From Comamonas testosteroni (GTDB lineage: Bacteria > Pseudomonadota > Gammaproteobacteria > Burkholderiales > Burkholderiaceae_C), in contig NZ_CP129672.1 of the NCBI RefSeq assembly GCF_030505195.1, forward strand, positions 1,550,001 to 1,614,000: DNA of 64,000 nucleotides. The letters run 5' to 3'. The notes below the pieces were generated by a model. It had not been told where the DNA came from. It searched no databases and worked only from the letters and a program-made list of their open reading frames with translations. Made by a program: the position numbers and the translations under genes. Shown here one piece after another: positions 27,156 to 38,993 of this stretch. The number at the start of each line of letters is the position of its first letter. The first letter of the stretch is position 1.

Positions 27156-29969
27156 TCAATGCGCTTTTTCCCAGCTGCTGCCAAAGCCGATCTCGGCCAG
27201 CAGCGGCACGGACAGGTCCGCCACGCCGGCCATGATGGCCGGGATCTCGGCCTGCACCCAGTCCCTGGCGGACTCGGGCAGCTCGAACACCAGTTCGTCA
27301 TGCACCTGCATGATGACCAGCACCTCGGGCTTTTCGGCATCCAGCCTGGCCTGCACGGCCACCATGGCCTTCTTGATCAGATCGGCCGCCGTGCCCTGCA
27401 TGGGGGCGTTGATGGCCGCGCGCTCGGCCGCTTTCTTGCGCGGGCCGTTGCCGCCGTTGATCTCGGGCAGCACCAGGCGGCGACCGAACACGGTCTCCAC
27501 ATAGCCCTGGGCATGGGCCAGCTCCACGGTCTGGTCCATATAGCGCTTCACGCCGGGGTAACGCTGGAAGTATTTGTCGATATAGGCCGCCGCCGCCTTG
27601 GTTTCAATGCCCAGGTTCTTGGCCAGGCCGAAGCTGCTCATGCCGTAGATCAGGCCGAAGTTGATGACCTTGGCATAGCGGCGCTGCTCGCTGCTGACCT
27701 CGTCCACACTCACGCCGAAGACTTCGGCGGCCGTGGCGCGGTGCACGTCCAGGCCGTTCTTGAAGGCGCTCAGCAGGGCCTCGTCGCCGGACAGATGGGC
27801 CATGATGCGCAGCTCGATCTGCGAATAGTCGGCGCTGGCAATCAGCTTGCCCTCGGGGGCCACAAAGGCTTCGCGCACGCGGCGGCCTTCGGGCGTGCGC
27901 ACGGGAATGTTCTGCAGATTGGGGTCGTTGCTGGACAGACGCCCCGTCACCGCCACGGCCTGGGCGTAGTGGGTGTGCACGCGGCCGTCGCTGGGCAAGG
28001 CCATCTGCGCCAGCTTGTCGGTGTAGGTTCCCTTGAGCTTGGACAGCGAGCGGTGTTCGAGCAGCTTGGCGGGCAGCGGATAGTCCTCGGCCAGCTTTTC
28101 CAGCACTTCCTCGTCCGTGCTGCGCGCGCCGGTGGCGGTCTTCTTCACGACGGGCATGCCCAGCTTGTCGAAGAAGATCTCGCCCAGCTGCTTGGGCGAG
28201 GACAGATTGAAGGGCTGGCCCGCAATCTCGTAAGCCTCCTCTTCGAGCTTGAGGATGCGCGCGCCCAGATCGTTGCTCTGGCGCGCCAGCTCGCCCGCGT
28301 CGATGCTCACGCCATTGCGCTCGATGCGCAGCAGCGCTTCGCTGGTCTGCATTTCCAGCTCGTAGATGTGCAGCAGCCCGGCTTGGGCCTGGATGCGCGG
28401 CCACAAGGCGTGGTGCACGTCCAGCGTCTGGTCGGAGTCCTCGCAGCTGTACGCCGCAGCCTTGTCCACTGGCACCTGGGCAAACGGAATCTGGCCCTTG
28501 CCCTTGCCGCACAGGTCTTCGTAGCTGATGCCGCTGCGATTCACATGGCGCAGCGCCAGGCTGGTCAGATTGTGCGGGCGGTCGGCTTCGAGCACATAGG
28601 ACTGCAGCATGGTGTCGTGCGCATAGCCGCGCACGGTGATGCCGTGGTTGGCAAACACATGCTGGTCGTATTTGACATGCTGGCCCAGCTTTTTCTTGCC
28701 GGCGTCTTCCAGCCAGGGCTTGAGCTTAGCCAGCACCATGTCCAGGTCCAACTGCTCGGGCACGTCCATGCCCTCGTGGCGCAGCGGAATATAGGCGGCC
28801 TCGCCCACAGCCACGCTGAAGGAGATGCCGACGATGCGGGCCACCATCTCGTCCAGCGAATCGGTCTCGGTATCCAGCGCGGTCAGCTCGGCGGCCTGGA
28901 TCTTGGCCAGCCATTCATCGAACTGAGCCTCGCTCAGAATCGTGGTGTAGAGCACATCGCGCTGCTGGGCGGCCACAGCCACCTCCGTCGCCGCCGCGTC
29001 ATCGGCATCGAACAGACCGCCCTGGGCGCTGTCGACCTTGGCAGCCTTGCCGGGCTTGGCCGGCTTGGCTTCGGCTGCCGCAGCGCCCAGCGTGCGCACC
29101 AGGCCCTTGAAGCCGTATTTCTCGTAGAACGGCGCGAGTGCGGCGCTATCGGGCTCGCCCAGCGTGACGGCATCGAGCTGCGGCAGGCCGCCGATGTAGG
29201 CGGACAGATCGCAATCGGTCTTCATGGTCACCAGCTGGCGACTCAGCGCCAACTGGCCGCTGGCAATCGCATCGCGCAGGTTCTGGCCCGCAACGCCCTT
29301 GATGCCGGCCGCGTTGGCAATCAGATTGTCCAGGGAGCCGAACTCCTCCAGCCACTTGGCAGCGGTCTTGGGGCCGACCTTGGTCACGCCTGGCACGTTG
29401 TCCACGGTGTCTCCCACCAGCGCCTGGTAGTCGATCATCAGCGCCGGCGGCACGCCGAACTCGGCCGTCACTCCCGCCACGTCGCGCTTCTTGCCATTCA
29501 TGGTGTCGATGATGGTCACATGCTCGTCCACCAGCTGGCTCAGGTCCTTGTCGCCGCTGGAGACGATCACGTTGATGCCCTGGGCCGCCGCAGTCTGCGC
29601 CAAGGTCGCAATCACATCGTCGGCCTCCACGCCGGGCACGGCCACCACTTTCCAGCCCAGCAGCTGAACCACCTCGTGGATGGGCTCGATCTGGCTGCGC
29701 AAATCATCGGGCATGGGCGAGCGCGTGGCCTTGTACTCGGTGTACATCTCGTCGCGGAAGGTCGGGCCCGAGGCATCGAACACGCAGACGGCGTAATCGG
29801 CCTGCACATCCTTCCTCAGCGCCTGCATCATGTTCACCATGCCGCGGATAGCGCCCGTGGCCGGGCTGGCCGGATCGCCTGGAATCGCCCGCAGATCGGG
29901 CATGGCATGGTAGGCGCGGTAGAGGTAGCTGGAGCCGTCCACCAGCACCAGGGTCTTGGAATTGCTCAT
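27156..29969 (-). CDS. polA: DNA polymerase I
   Basis: 937 residues, full length with all three domains. The 5'-3' exonuclease (about 1-290) has the LVDGSSYLYRAYHAMP start and the VEADDVIATLA and GDKDLSQLV metal-binding elements. The 3'-5' proofreading domain is intact: Asp366/Glu368 in ALDTETDSL, a second Asp in AHDTMLQSY, and the YSCEDSDQ motif. The polymerase domain shows motif A DYSQIELRIMAHLSGDEAL, motif B RRYAKVINFGLIYGMSSFG and motif C MQVHDELVFE (Asp891). It fills gaps in repair and removes RNA primers. The order polA-DUF2782-thrB, with polA divergent, is conserved in proteobacteria. Confidence 0.96.
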   Translation of the reverse strand: MSNSKTLVLVDGSSYLYRAYHAMPDLRAIPGDPASPATGAIRGMVNMMQALRKDVQADYAVCVFDASGPTFRDEMYTEYKATRSPMPDDLRSQIEPIHEVVQLLGWKVVAVPGVEADDVIATLAQTAAAQGINVIVSSGDKDLSQLVDEHVTIIDTMNGKKRDVAGVTAEFGVPPALMIDYQALVGDTVDNVPGVTKVGPKTAAKWLEEFGSLDNLIANAAGIKGVAGQNLRDAIASGQLALSRQLVTMKTDCDLSAYIGGLPQLDAVTLGEPDSAALAPFYEKYGFKGLVRTLGAAAAEAKPAKPGKAAKVDSAQGGLFDADDAAATEVAVAAQQRDVLYTTILSEAQFDEWLAKIQAAELTALDTETDSLDEMVARIVGISFSVAVGEAAYIPLRHEGMDVPEQLDLDMVLAKLKPWLEDAGKKKLGQHVKYDQHVFANHGITVRGYAHDTMLQSYVLEADRPHNLTSLALRHVNRSGISYEDLCGKGKGQIPFAQVPVDKAAAYSCEDSDQTLDVHHALWPRIQAQAGLLHIYELEMQTSEALLRIERNGVSIDAGELARQSNDLGARILKLEEEAYEIAGQPFNLSSPKQLGEIFFDKLGMPVVKKTATGARSTDEEVLEKLAEDYPLPAKLLEHRSLSKLKGTYTDKLAQMALPSDGRVHTHYAQAVAVTGRLSSNDPNLQNIPVRTPEGRRVREAFVAPEGKLIASADYSQIELRIMAHLSGDEALLSAFKNGLDVHRATAAEVFGVSVDEVSSEQRRYAKVINFGLIYGMSSFGLAKNLGIETKAAAAYIDKYFQRYPGVKRYMDQTVELAHAQGYVETVFGRRLVLPEINGGNGPRKKAAERAAINAPMQGTAADLIKKAMVAVQARLDAEKPEVLVIMQVHDELVFELPESARDWVQAEIPAIMAGVADLSVPLLAEIGFGSSWEKAH

Positions 29970-30069
29970 ACCCCGGATTGTGCACGCGTGCCCGACACTG
30001 TAGGCCCCAGCCTCAAAGACAGACAGCGCCTAGTGTGACCATTCGAAGACGCCCTACAATCTATGCATC

Positions 30070-30432
30070 ATGCGCGCTGCACCACTTTTCATCATCCTGA
30101 GCCTGGCTGCCGGATCCGTTCTGGCCCAGTCCCCCACTCCTGCTCCGGCCAATGCCGTGGTCGCTCCTGCGCCCCAGGGTCAAGAGGACAACTCAGCGCC
30201 CACCGGCAAGCACAACCAGCGGATCGAACATATCCGTGTGGAAGACGCTGGCAGCCGTGTGGATGAAACCCGTGTCGGCGGTCAGACCCAGAGCATCACC
30301 GTGCAACCCAAGGTCGGCTCCATGCCCGAGTACGAGGTGCAGTCCAACGACGGCGCCCGCGCAGCCCGCAACCGCGACAACAACAGCGGCGACACCACGG
30401 GCACCCGCGTCTGGAATTTCATCAAATTCTGA
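30070..30432 (+). CDS. DUF2782-like periplasmic protein
   Basis: 120-residue protein with a Sec signal peptide (cleavage after AAGSVLA, residue 19). The middle is Pro/Ala-rich; the C-terminal half carries VQPKVGSMPEYEVQ and a terminal VWNFIKF, resembling the TPKVG..Y.V and W..F endings of DUF2782 proteins. Its place between polA and thrB is where DUF2782 genes sit in Pseudomonas, which supports the call. TACAAT at 30055-30060 is a possible -10 very close to the ATG. Function unknown. Confidence 0.75.
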   Translation: MRAAPLFIILSLAAGSVLAQSPTPAPANAVVAPAPQGQEDNSAPTGKHNQRIEHIRVEDAGSRVDETRVGGQTQSITVQPKVGSMPEYEVQSNDGARAARNRDNNSGDTTGTRVWNFIKF

Positions 30433-30544
30433 AGCGCGGCGCGCTTTCCCCCATTCATGACAGGGCAGTGCTTCACTGCCCTGTTGCATATAGACACCTT
30501 CTCCCCGCTAGTTCGGTCGGTCGCCCCAGACCGGCATATTCACC

Positions 30545-31501
30545 ATGGCTGTTTTCACCGAAGTTTCCGATAAAGATGCGCGCGAACTGCTGCGCCGCAT
30601 GCCCCTAGGCTCGTTCAAGGAATTGCGCGGCATTCAAGGCGGCATTGAAAACACCAACTACTTTCTGACTACCGACCAGGGAGAGTGGGTGCTGACACTG
30701 TTTGAGCGCCTGAGTGCCGAGCAGCTGCCTTTTTACCTCTACCTGATGAAGCACCTGGCACAAGCCGGGATTCCCGTGCCGGACCCGCAGGGCGAGACAC
30801 GCAGCGGCGACATTCTGCTCAAGGTGTGCGGCAAGCCCGCATCCATCGTCAACCGCCTGGCCGGCAAAAGCCAGCTGGCCCCGGCTGCCGTGCACTGCGC
30901 GGCCGTGGGAGAGATGCTGGCGCGCATGCATCTGGCCGGTCAGGACTACAACCGCCAGCAGCCCAATCTGCGCGGCCTGCCCTGGTGGAATGAAACCGTG
31001 CCCGTGGTCCTGCCCCATCTGGGCGAGGAAACCGCCGCCATGCTGCGCGCCGAGCTGGCCTACCAGAACCATATCGCCGCCTCGGCCAGCTATGCGGCCC
31101 TGCCGCGCGGCCCCATCCATGCCGACCTGTTCCGCGACAACGTGATGTTCGACGGCGACCGGTTGACCGGCTTGTTCGACTTCTATTTCGCGGGCGTGGA
31201 CACCTGGCTCTTCGATCTGGCGGTCTGCCTCAACGATTGGTGTATCGATCACGCAACAGGTGCACATGATGCCGAGCGCGCCAAAGCCATGCTTGCGGCC
31301 TACCAGGCCGTGCGTCCGCTGACCGGGCCCGAGCGCGAGTTGCTCAACGCCCAGCTGCGTGCCGGCGCCCTGCGTTTCTGGATCTCCCGTCTCTGGGACT
31401 TCCATCTGCCGCGTGAAGCCGCACTGCTGCAGCCCCACGACCCCACCCACTTCGAGCGTGTGCTGAGCCAGCGCATCGCACATCCGCTGACGCTGGACTG
31501 A
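30545..31501 (+). CDS. thrB: Homoserine kinase (ThrB, APH-fold type)
   Basis: 318 residues, the usual length of the proteobacterial ThrB that belongs to the choline/aminoglycoside kinase fold rather than the GHMP fold. The catalytic loop HADLFRDNVMFDGD (192-205) and metal-binding DFYFAG (Asp212) are intact, and the N-terminus has RGIQGGIENTNYFL, the family nucleotide-binding strand pair. It phosphorylates homoserine with ATP in threonine synthesis. It follows the DUF2782 gene by about 110 bp and may share its transcript. Confidence 0.94.
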   Translation: MAVFTEVSDKDARELLRRMPLGSFKELRGIQGGIENTNYFLTTDQGEWVLTLFERLSAEQLPFYLYLMKHLAQAGIPVPDPQGETRSGDILLKVCGKPASIVNRLAGKSQLAPAAVHCAAVGEMLARMHLAGQDYNRQQPNLRGLPWWNETVPVVLPHLGEETAAMLRAELAYQNHIAASASYAALPRGPIHADLFRDNVMFDGDRLTGLFDFYFAGVDTWLFDLAVCLNDWCIDHATGAHDAERAKAMLAAYQAVRPLTGPERELLNAQLRAGALRFWISRLWDFHLPREAALLQPHDPTHFERVLSQRIAHPLTLD

Positions 31502-31612
31502 GTACCAAGCAGCTGATTGCGCCGGGGCTTTTGATGGCCCCGCCCAGCCGTCTCGGGTACAGTGCAAGAAGCGACTTTTGCACGCTCTCGCAAAAGTATT
31601 TCAGCCTCTTCC

Positions 31613-32443
31613 ATGAAACTTCAAATCGTTCCACCCGGCACCGGTCTGCAATGGGTGCTGCAGGGCCTGCGCACCTTCAAAAGCCAGCCCCTGGCCCTGG
31701 CAGCCCTTTTCTTTCTGGGTATGGCCAGCATGTCTCTGATCTCGGCCCTGCCGCTGATCGGCCCCGTCATTGCACTGGCACTGCTGCCCTGCATCTCGCT
31801 GACCATGATGGTCGCGGCATCCGAAGCCGCCCACGGCCGCAAGCCCACACCGGCGCTGCTGCTGGTGGCTTTCCGCTCCGGCAGCCAGCATCTGCACTCC
31901 ATGCTGATGCTGGGCGGCCTCTATGCCGCAGGCTTTTTGCTCATCATCGGAGCCTCCAGCCTTGTGGACGGCGGCACTTTTGCCAGCGTCTACCTGGGCC
32001 AGACGCCCATGACCCGCGAACTGGCCGAAGAGCCTGAGTTCCAGTCCGCCATGTGGCTGAGCATGTTTCTCTACCTGCCGCTGTCGCTGGCCTTCTGGCA
32101 TGCTCCGGCGCTCATCCACTGGCATGGAATCAGCCCCGTCAAATCGCTGTTCTTCAGTTTTGTCGGCTGCATCCGCAATATCGGTGCCTATCTGGTGTTC
32201 GGTGTCTGCTGGATCGGCGTGTTCATTGTCTCCGGCATGGCCCTGGCCATCGTGACCGGCATCCTGGCCATGCTCATCGGCAGCATTGCCGGTGGCCTGA
32301 TGGTGGCAACGGCACTGATGCTGGCCGCCATCTTTTTTACCTCGATTGTGTTTACCTTCCGTGACAGCTTCAGTCCGCCCGAGGACGACCAGGCTCTGAT
32401 CGAGTCCTCGTCGGGCACAGCGCCGCCGTCATCGGATTCGTAA
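31613..32443 (+). CDS. BPSS1780-type integral membrane protein
   Basis: 276 residues with about six transmembrane helices and the N-terminal QIVPPGTGLQWVLQGLRTF characteristic of a betaproteobacterial family of uncharacterised membrane proteins (BPSS1780 type) often found near thrB. The start is the ATG of MKLQIVPP; an upstream in-frame ATG adds 17 Ser/Arg-rich residues and is less likely. The C-terminus is acidic and Ser-rich (PPEDDQALIESSSG). No function can be assigned. Confidence 0.78.
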   Translation: MKLQIVPPGTGLQWVLQGLRTFKSQPLALAALFFLGMASMSLISALPLIGPVIALALLPCISLTMMVAASEAAHGRKPTPALLLVAFRSGSQHLHSMLMLGGLYAAGFLLIIGASSLVDGGTFASVYLGQTPMTRELAEEPEFQSAMWLSMFLYLPLSLAFWHAPALIHWHGISPVKSLFFSFVGCIRNIGAYLVFGVCWIGVFIVSGMALAIVTGILAMLIGSIAGGLMVATALMLAAIFFTSIVFTFRDSFSPPEDDQALIESSSGTAPPSSDS

Positions 32444-32466
32444 GCTCTAGCACTACACCCAGCCCC

Positions 32467-32495
32467 AGCCCCGCCCTCAGGTCGGGGCTTTTTTA
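32467..32495 (+). terminator. Terminator after the BPSS1780-type gene
   Basis: AGCCCCG and CGGGGCT form a 7-bp stem with a nine-base loop, followed by TTTTTT. It starts 24 bp after the stop. Confidence 0.85.
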
Positions 32496-32547
32496 TGGGC
32501 TGAACACAGGCCCGCGCCAGCAGATCATTCATCCCGGCGTCATCAAG

Positions 32548-32581
32548 CCGCCATGGCACTGTCATATTCGTTTCCTAGGAT
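32548..32581 (+). promoter_or_regulatory. Candidate Pho box and -10 of the PhoX-like gene
   Basis: CCGCCAT (32548-32554, 5 of 7), four bases, CTGTCAT (32559-32565, 7 of 7), ten bases, then TAGGAT (32576-32581) as -10. Geometry and -10 type are the same as in front of ugpC. The coding start lies 96 bp after the -10. Confidence 0.5.
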
Positions 32582-32677
32582 TCGCAGGACTGACCAAGGC
32601 ATGCATCTCATGCCCTGGCATTCATCCAATTCAGCGCGGCCCCAGGTCTGCGCTTCACCCCACACTGCGAAACTCTC

Positions 32678-34669
32678 ATGGCACAAAATCTGCTCAGCCG
32701 TCGTAAGGCCCTGCAACTCTTTTCCGGCGCTCCTCTGCTCCCACTGGGTTCGGTCGTGTCCGCATCCAGCCTGCTGGCCGCATGTGGTGGTGGTGACAGT
32801 GACAACACAACGCCTCCTGTCACCAAGAACTATGTTTCCGCCAGCTTCACCAGCATGGCCGCGCCTACGCTGAGCACCCCTGACAAGATGGCGACCATGT
32901 ATGCGGCCTCGCAGCTCAAGGTCGCTTTCGATGACAAGAGCGAGCAGGTCTACGACCTGGGCTATCAGCCCTTCTTCGTGACCGGCGACATGGTCTCCAA
33001 CGGCAAGGGCGACCAGGTGCTGGCCGGTGGTTACTACGACATCTACAACAACAAGATCATCGACAAGACGGTCGCAGGCAAAGAGCGCCACTTCTTCTCC
33101 GATTCGCCTGACGGCACATCGTTGCTGACCGTTCCTGATGCCAAGGTAGACGGCGTCAAGGGCAAGCCCGTGTTTGCCGTGGTGCAGTTCGAATACACCA
33201 CCTGGGCCCAGGACGGCAAGACCGATATGTACGGCAAGCTGCCCTCGCCCATCGCCGTGCTGACGCTGGATCAGGACCAGAGCACCGGCAAGCTGAGCCT
33301 GGTGAAATACCACAACGTCGACACCTCCAAGGTCCACGGCCTGTGGATCACCTGCGGCGCGAGCCTGTCGCCCTGGGGCACCCATCTGTCGTCGGAAGAG
33401 TACGAGCCCGATGCCTTCAACGCATCCAACGCCCAGTTGCAGGCCTTCAGCCAGAACCTGTACGGCGACCCGGCCAAGGCCAACCCCTACCACTACGGCC
33501 ATATGCCCGAAGTGATCGTGAACGTCGACGGCACGGCCACCATCAAGAAGCACTTCTGCATGGGCCGCATCTCGCACGAGCTGGTGCAGGTCATGCCCGA
33601 CCAGCGCACCGCGCTGATGGGTGACGACGCCACCAACAGCGGCTACTTCGTCTTTGTCGCCGACAAGGAAAAAGACCTGTCCTCGGGCACGCTGTACGCC
33701 GCCAAGGTCGGCGCGGGCTTCTCCATCGACCCCGCCGCCAAGAGCGCTGCCCCCCTGACCTGGATCAAGCTGGGCTCTGCCACCAGCGCCGAGATCGAGA
33801 ACCTGGCCAACACGCTCAAGCCCACGGACATCATGACCGTGGTCAAGACCGACCCCAGCGACGCCAGCTACACCAAGATCGTGGTCAACGGCAAGACCGA
33901 GTGGATCAAGATCAACGCCGGCATGGACAAGGCCGCAGCCTTCCTCGAAACCCATCGCTATGCCGCCTTCAAGGGCGCCAGCCTGGGCTTCACCAAGATG
34001 GAAGGCACGACCGTCAACGCCAAGGACAAGATTGCCTACTCCGCACTGCAAAACGTGCAGTCCTCCATGGTGGCGGGCAACGCTGCCAACGTGGCTGGCA
34101 ACGGCGTCTCGGTGCCCAAGCAGCTGGTGGCAGGCGTGGTGATGGCGCTGAACCTCAAGGGTGGCCAGAAGGACACCGACGGCGCAGCCATCAGCAGCGA
34201 ATGGATGCCCGTGGACACCGCGCCCCTGCTGGCCGGCGAAGATCTGCTGGACACCGATGGCAAGACCCTCAAGGGCGACGCCCTGGGCAACACCGCCAAC
34301 CCCAACAAGATTGCCAACCCCGACAACCTCAAGTTCTCGGAAAAGATGCGCACCCTCTTCATCGGCGAGGACAGCAGCCAGCACGTCAACAACTTCATGT
34401 GGGCCTACAACGTGGACACCAAGCAGCTGTCGCGCGTGCTGTCCGTGCCTGCCGGCGGCGAATCCACGGGCCTGCATGCCGTGGACGAAATCAACGGCTG
34501 GACCTACATCATGAGCAACTTCCAGCACGCCGGTGACTGGGGCGGCATCCACGCCAACGTCAAGGCCCAGCTGGATCCACTGATCAACGCCAACTACAAG
34601 GGCAAATTCGGTGCGGCTGTAGGCTACCTCACCGCTTCGCCTGCTCAGATGAAGCTCAGCGCCAAGTAA
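32678..34669 (+). CDS. PhoX-family alkaline phosphatase, Tat lipoprotein
   Basis: 663 residues. The N-terminus combines a twin-arginine motif (SRRKALQLF, Arg8-Arg9) with a lipobox LLAAC (Cys36), so the mature enzyme should be Tat-exported and lipid-anchored. PhoX/DUF839 elements are TCGASLSPWGTHLSSEE (Cys226, aligning with the iron-bridging Cys of PhoX), MGDDATNSGYFVFVADK, the RTLFIGEDSSQHVNNFMWAY block and SNFQHAGD near the end. The first block reads C-GASLSP where PhoX enzymes usually have C-AGG-TP, so it is a divergent subgroup. PhoX enzymes release phosphate from organic monoesters using iron and calcium. A candidate Pho box precedes it. Confidence 0.82.
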   Translation: MAQNLLSRRKALQLFSGAPLLPLGSVVSASSLLAACGGGDSDNTTPPVTKNYVSASFTSMAAPTLSTPDKMATMYAASQLKVAFDDKSEQVYDLGYQPFFVTGDMVSNGKGDQVLAGGYYDIYNNKIIDKTVAGKERHFFSDSPDGTSLLTVPDAKVDGVKGKPVFAVVQFEYTTWAQDGKTDMYGKLPSPIAVLTLDQDQSTGKLSLVKYHNVDTSKVHGLWITCGASLSPWGTHLSSEEYEPDAFNASNAQLQAFSQNLYGDPAKANPYHYGHMPEVIVNVDGTATIKKHFCMGRISHELVQVMPDQRTALMGDDATNSGYFVFVADKEKDLSSGTLYAAKVGAGFSIDPAAKSAAPLTWIKLGSATSAEIENLANTLKPTDIMTVVKTDPSDASYTKIVVNGKTEWIKINAGMDKAAAFLETHRYAAFKGASLGFTKMEGTTVNAKDKIAYSALQNVQSSMVAGNAANVAGNGVSVPKQLVAGVVMALNLKGGQKDTDGAAISSEWMPVDTAPLLAGEDLLDTDGKTLKGDALGNTANPNKIANPDNLKFSEKMRTLFIGEDSSQHVNNFMWAYNVDTKQLSRVLSVPAGGESTGLHAVDEINGWTYIMSNFQHAGDWGGIHANVKAQLDPLINANYKGKFGAAVGYLTASPAQMKLSAK

Positions 34670-34691
34670 GCGCCGCGCCCGGGCCTCAACA

Positions 34692-34728
34692 AAAAAAGCC
34701 GCGCCTTGCAAAAGGCAGCGGCTTTTTT
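34692..34728. terminator. Bidirectional terminator between the PhoX-like gene and uvrD
   Basis: AAAAAAGCCGC and GCGGCTTTTTT (11 bp each) enclose an inner GCCTT/AAGGC stem. T-runs occur on both strands, suiting the two convergent genes. Confidence 0.9.
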
Positions 34729-34751
34729 CTGCGCCAGGGACTTGGGGAAAC

Positions 34752-37229
<2,478 letters not shown>

Positions 37230-37303
37230 AGCCTCCCATTGTAGAAATGCTGGCGACTCCCTGCGACTTGCTGCTGCTTTCGCGGCTTAACACTCCTGAA
37301 AAA

Positions 37304-37383
37304 ATAGCTTGCTTCGCTTGATTAATAAGGATTTCAGATATTTTCATATCTGAAACTCATTCATATCAAGTGTAAGCAGCTAT
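37304..37383. repeat. Intergenic palindromic repeat, copy C
   Basis: Outer arms ATAGCT/AGCTAT (37304-37309 with 37378-37383), a middle CTTGAT/ATCAAG pair, and a perfect inner hairpin TTTCAGATAT-TTTC-ATATCTGAAA (37332-37355). It sits between the 5' end of uvrD and the 3' end of the EmrB-like gene. Confidence 0.8.
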
Positions 37384-37405
37384 CAATTCATTCAAGCCAT
37401 CGCCC

Positions 37406-38986
37406 TCAATGGCCGCCCGCACCGGGCTCGACCACGCGGCTCGGCCTCGGTGCCAGCCAGATCGCGCAAGCCGCCAGCACAAAGCCGCCCGCAATGATGA
37501 ACATGATCTGGTTGGTGGCCAGCATCACGCTCTGGCTGGTGATGAGCTGATCGAGCGCCGACAGCGCCGCATCGGCACTCATGCCCGACTGCTGCAGCCC
37601 GTGCAGCACCTCGCCGCCGGCGTCGCTCAGGCCCACCAGTTCGGCATGCTTGCGCGTCGTTCCGCTCTCCCAGGCCGTGTTGACCATGGAGACCGCCGCT
37701 GCGCCCGACAGGGTGCGCAGAAAGTTCATCAGGCCGGCCGCGTTGTCCATCTCCTGCGGCTCCACGCTGGCCAGCGCCAGTCCGGTGGTCGGTATGAAGA
37801 AGAACGGCAGGCCCAGCCCCATGAACATCAGCGGCAGGGCGATGTCCCAATAGCCCATGTCCGTCGTGGCAAACGCCCGCCAGCAGGTGATCACCCCCAT
37901 CCAGAACACGCCGCCAAAGATCAGCCGGCGCGGGTCCACCCTGGCCGCCAGCCCTGCGGCAGCAGGCGCCACGAACAGCGCAAACAGCCCCGTCCATGCC
38001 GTGACCAGACCGGCCAGCGTGGCCGTGTAGCCCATGAAGCTCTGCAGCCACAGCGGCGTGAGCACATTGACGGCGAAAAAGGCCGCAAACGCCAGACTGA
38101 TGGTCAGCACGGCCATGGAAAAGCCCCGGTGCCTGAAGACGCGCAGATCCACGATCGGGTGCTCGGCATGCAGCTCCCAGATCATGAAGGCTGCAAAGCC
38201 CACCACGGCCACCGCAGCCAGCGCCACGATCATGGGCGAGGCAAACCAGTCCAGATTCTTGCCCTCGTCCAGCATCAGCTGCAGCGATCCCACCCAGACG
38301 ATGAGCAGAATCAGGCCCACGGTGTCTATGGGGTTCTTGAGCAGCGGCTGCTCGTAGCGCCTGACCAGATGCCAGACCGCAAACGCGCAGACCAGGGCCA
38401 CCGGGATGTTGATCAGAAAGATCCAGTGCCAGGTGTACTCGTCGCAGATCCAGCCGCCCACGATGGGGCCCAGCACGGGGGCAATCAGCGTGGTCATGGA
38501 CCACAGGCCGATGGCCGCGGGCGCCATGCGCGGCGGGAAGATGCGCAGCAGCAGCGACTGGGACAGCGGCATCAGCGGGCCGCCGGCCAGACCCTGCAAG
38601 ATACGCGCAAACACCAGCATGCCCAGGGAATTGGCCAGGCCGCACAGCAGCGATGCCAGACCGAACAAGCCCATGGCCGTGGCAAACACGCGCACCGCGC
38701 CAAAGCGCGCCGCCAGCCAGCCGGTCAGCGGCACGGTGATGGCCTCGGCCACCGCGTAGCTGGTGATGACCCAGGTGCCCTGGCTGGTGGTCGCGCCCAG
38801 ATTGCCGGCAATGCTGGGCACGGAGACATTGGCCACCGTCATGTCCAGCACGGCCATGAAATTGGCTGCGGCCAGCACCAGGGCCGCCAGCCACAGCGTG
38901 CCCCCCGTCAGCGGCACCATGCCGGCGGCCATGGGCACGGCAGGCGTATCGGCAACCGTGGCCGCACTTGCGTTGTGATCGCTCAT
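37406..38986 (-). CDS. DHA2-family MFS drug exporter, EmrB-like
   Basis: 526 residues with 14 predicted transmembrane helices, the DHA2/EmrB layout. Motifs are AVLDMTVANVSVPSIAGNLG (motif D1-like, helix 1), GWLAARFGAVRVF (motif A) and LAGGPLMPLSQSLLLRIFPP. The start at MSDHNAS lies 7 bp after the stop of the HlyD gene; ten upstream in-frame codons overlap that gene. It is the inner-membrane pump of a tripartite system with the HlyD adaptor and NodT-type channel; substrates are probably hydrophobic drugs or uncouplers. Confidence 0.9.
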   Translation of the reverse strand: MSDHNASAATVADTPAVPMAAGMVPLTGGTLWLAALVLAAANFMAVLDMTVANVSVPSIAGNLGATTSQGTWVITSYAVAEAITVPLTGWLAARFGAVRVFATAMGLFGLASLLCGLANSLGMLVFARILQGLAGGPLMPLSQSLLLRIFPPRMAPAAIGLWSMTTLIAPVLGPIVGGWICDEYTWHWIFLINIPVALVCAFAVWHLVRRYEQPLLKNPIDTVGLILLIVWVGSLQLMLDEGKNLDWFASPMIVALAAVAVVGFAAFMIWELHAEHPIVDLRVFRHRGFSMAVLTISLAFAAFFAVNVLTPLWLQSFMGYTATLAGLVTAWTGLFALFVAPAAAGLAARVDPRRLIFGGVFWMGVITCWRAFATTDMGYWDIALPLMFMGLGLPFFFIPTTGLALASVEPQEMDNAAGLMNFLRTLSGAAAVSMVNTAWESGTTRKHAELVGLSDAGGEVLHGLQQSGMSADAALSALDQLITSQSVMLATNQIMFIIAGGFVLAACAIWLAPRPSRVVEPGAGGH

Positions 38987-38993
38987 GAGGCAC

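Noticed and set aside
27096..30038. 980-codon open frame opposite polA
   Set aside because: Mirror of polA third-codon-position GC bias; no domains, and the opposite strand has every DNA polymerase I motif.
30605..31567. 320-codon minus-strand frame opposite thrB
   Set aside because: Shadow frame; thrB has intact kinase motifs and conserved synteny.
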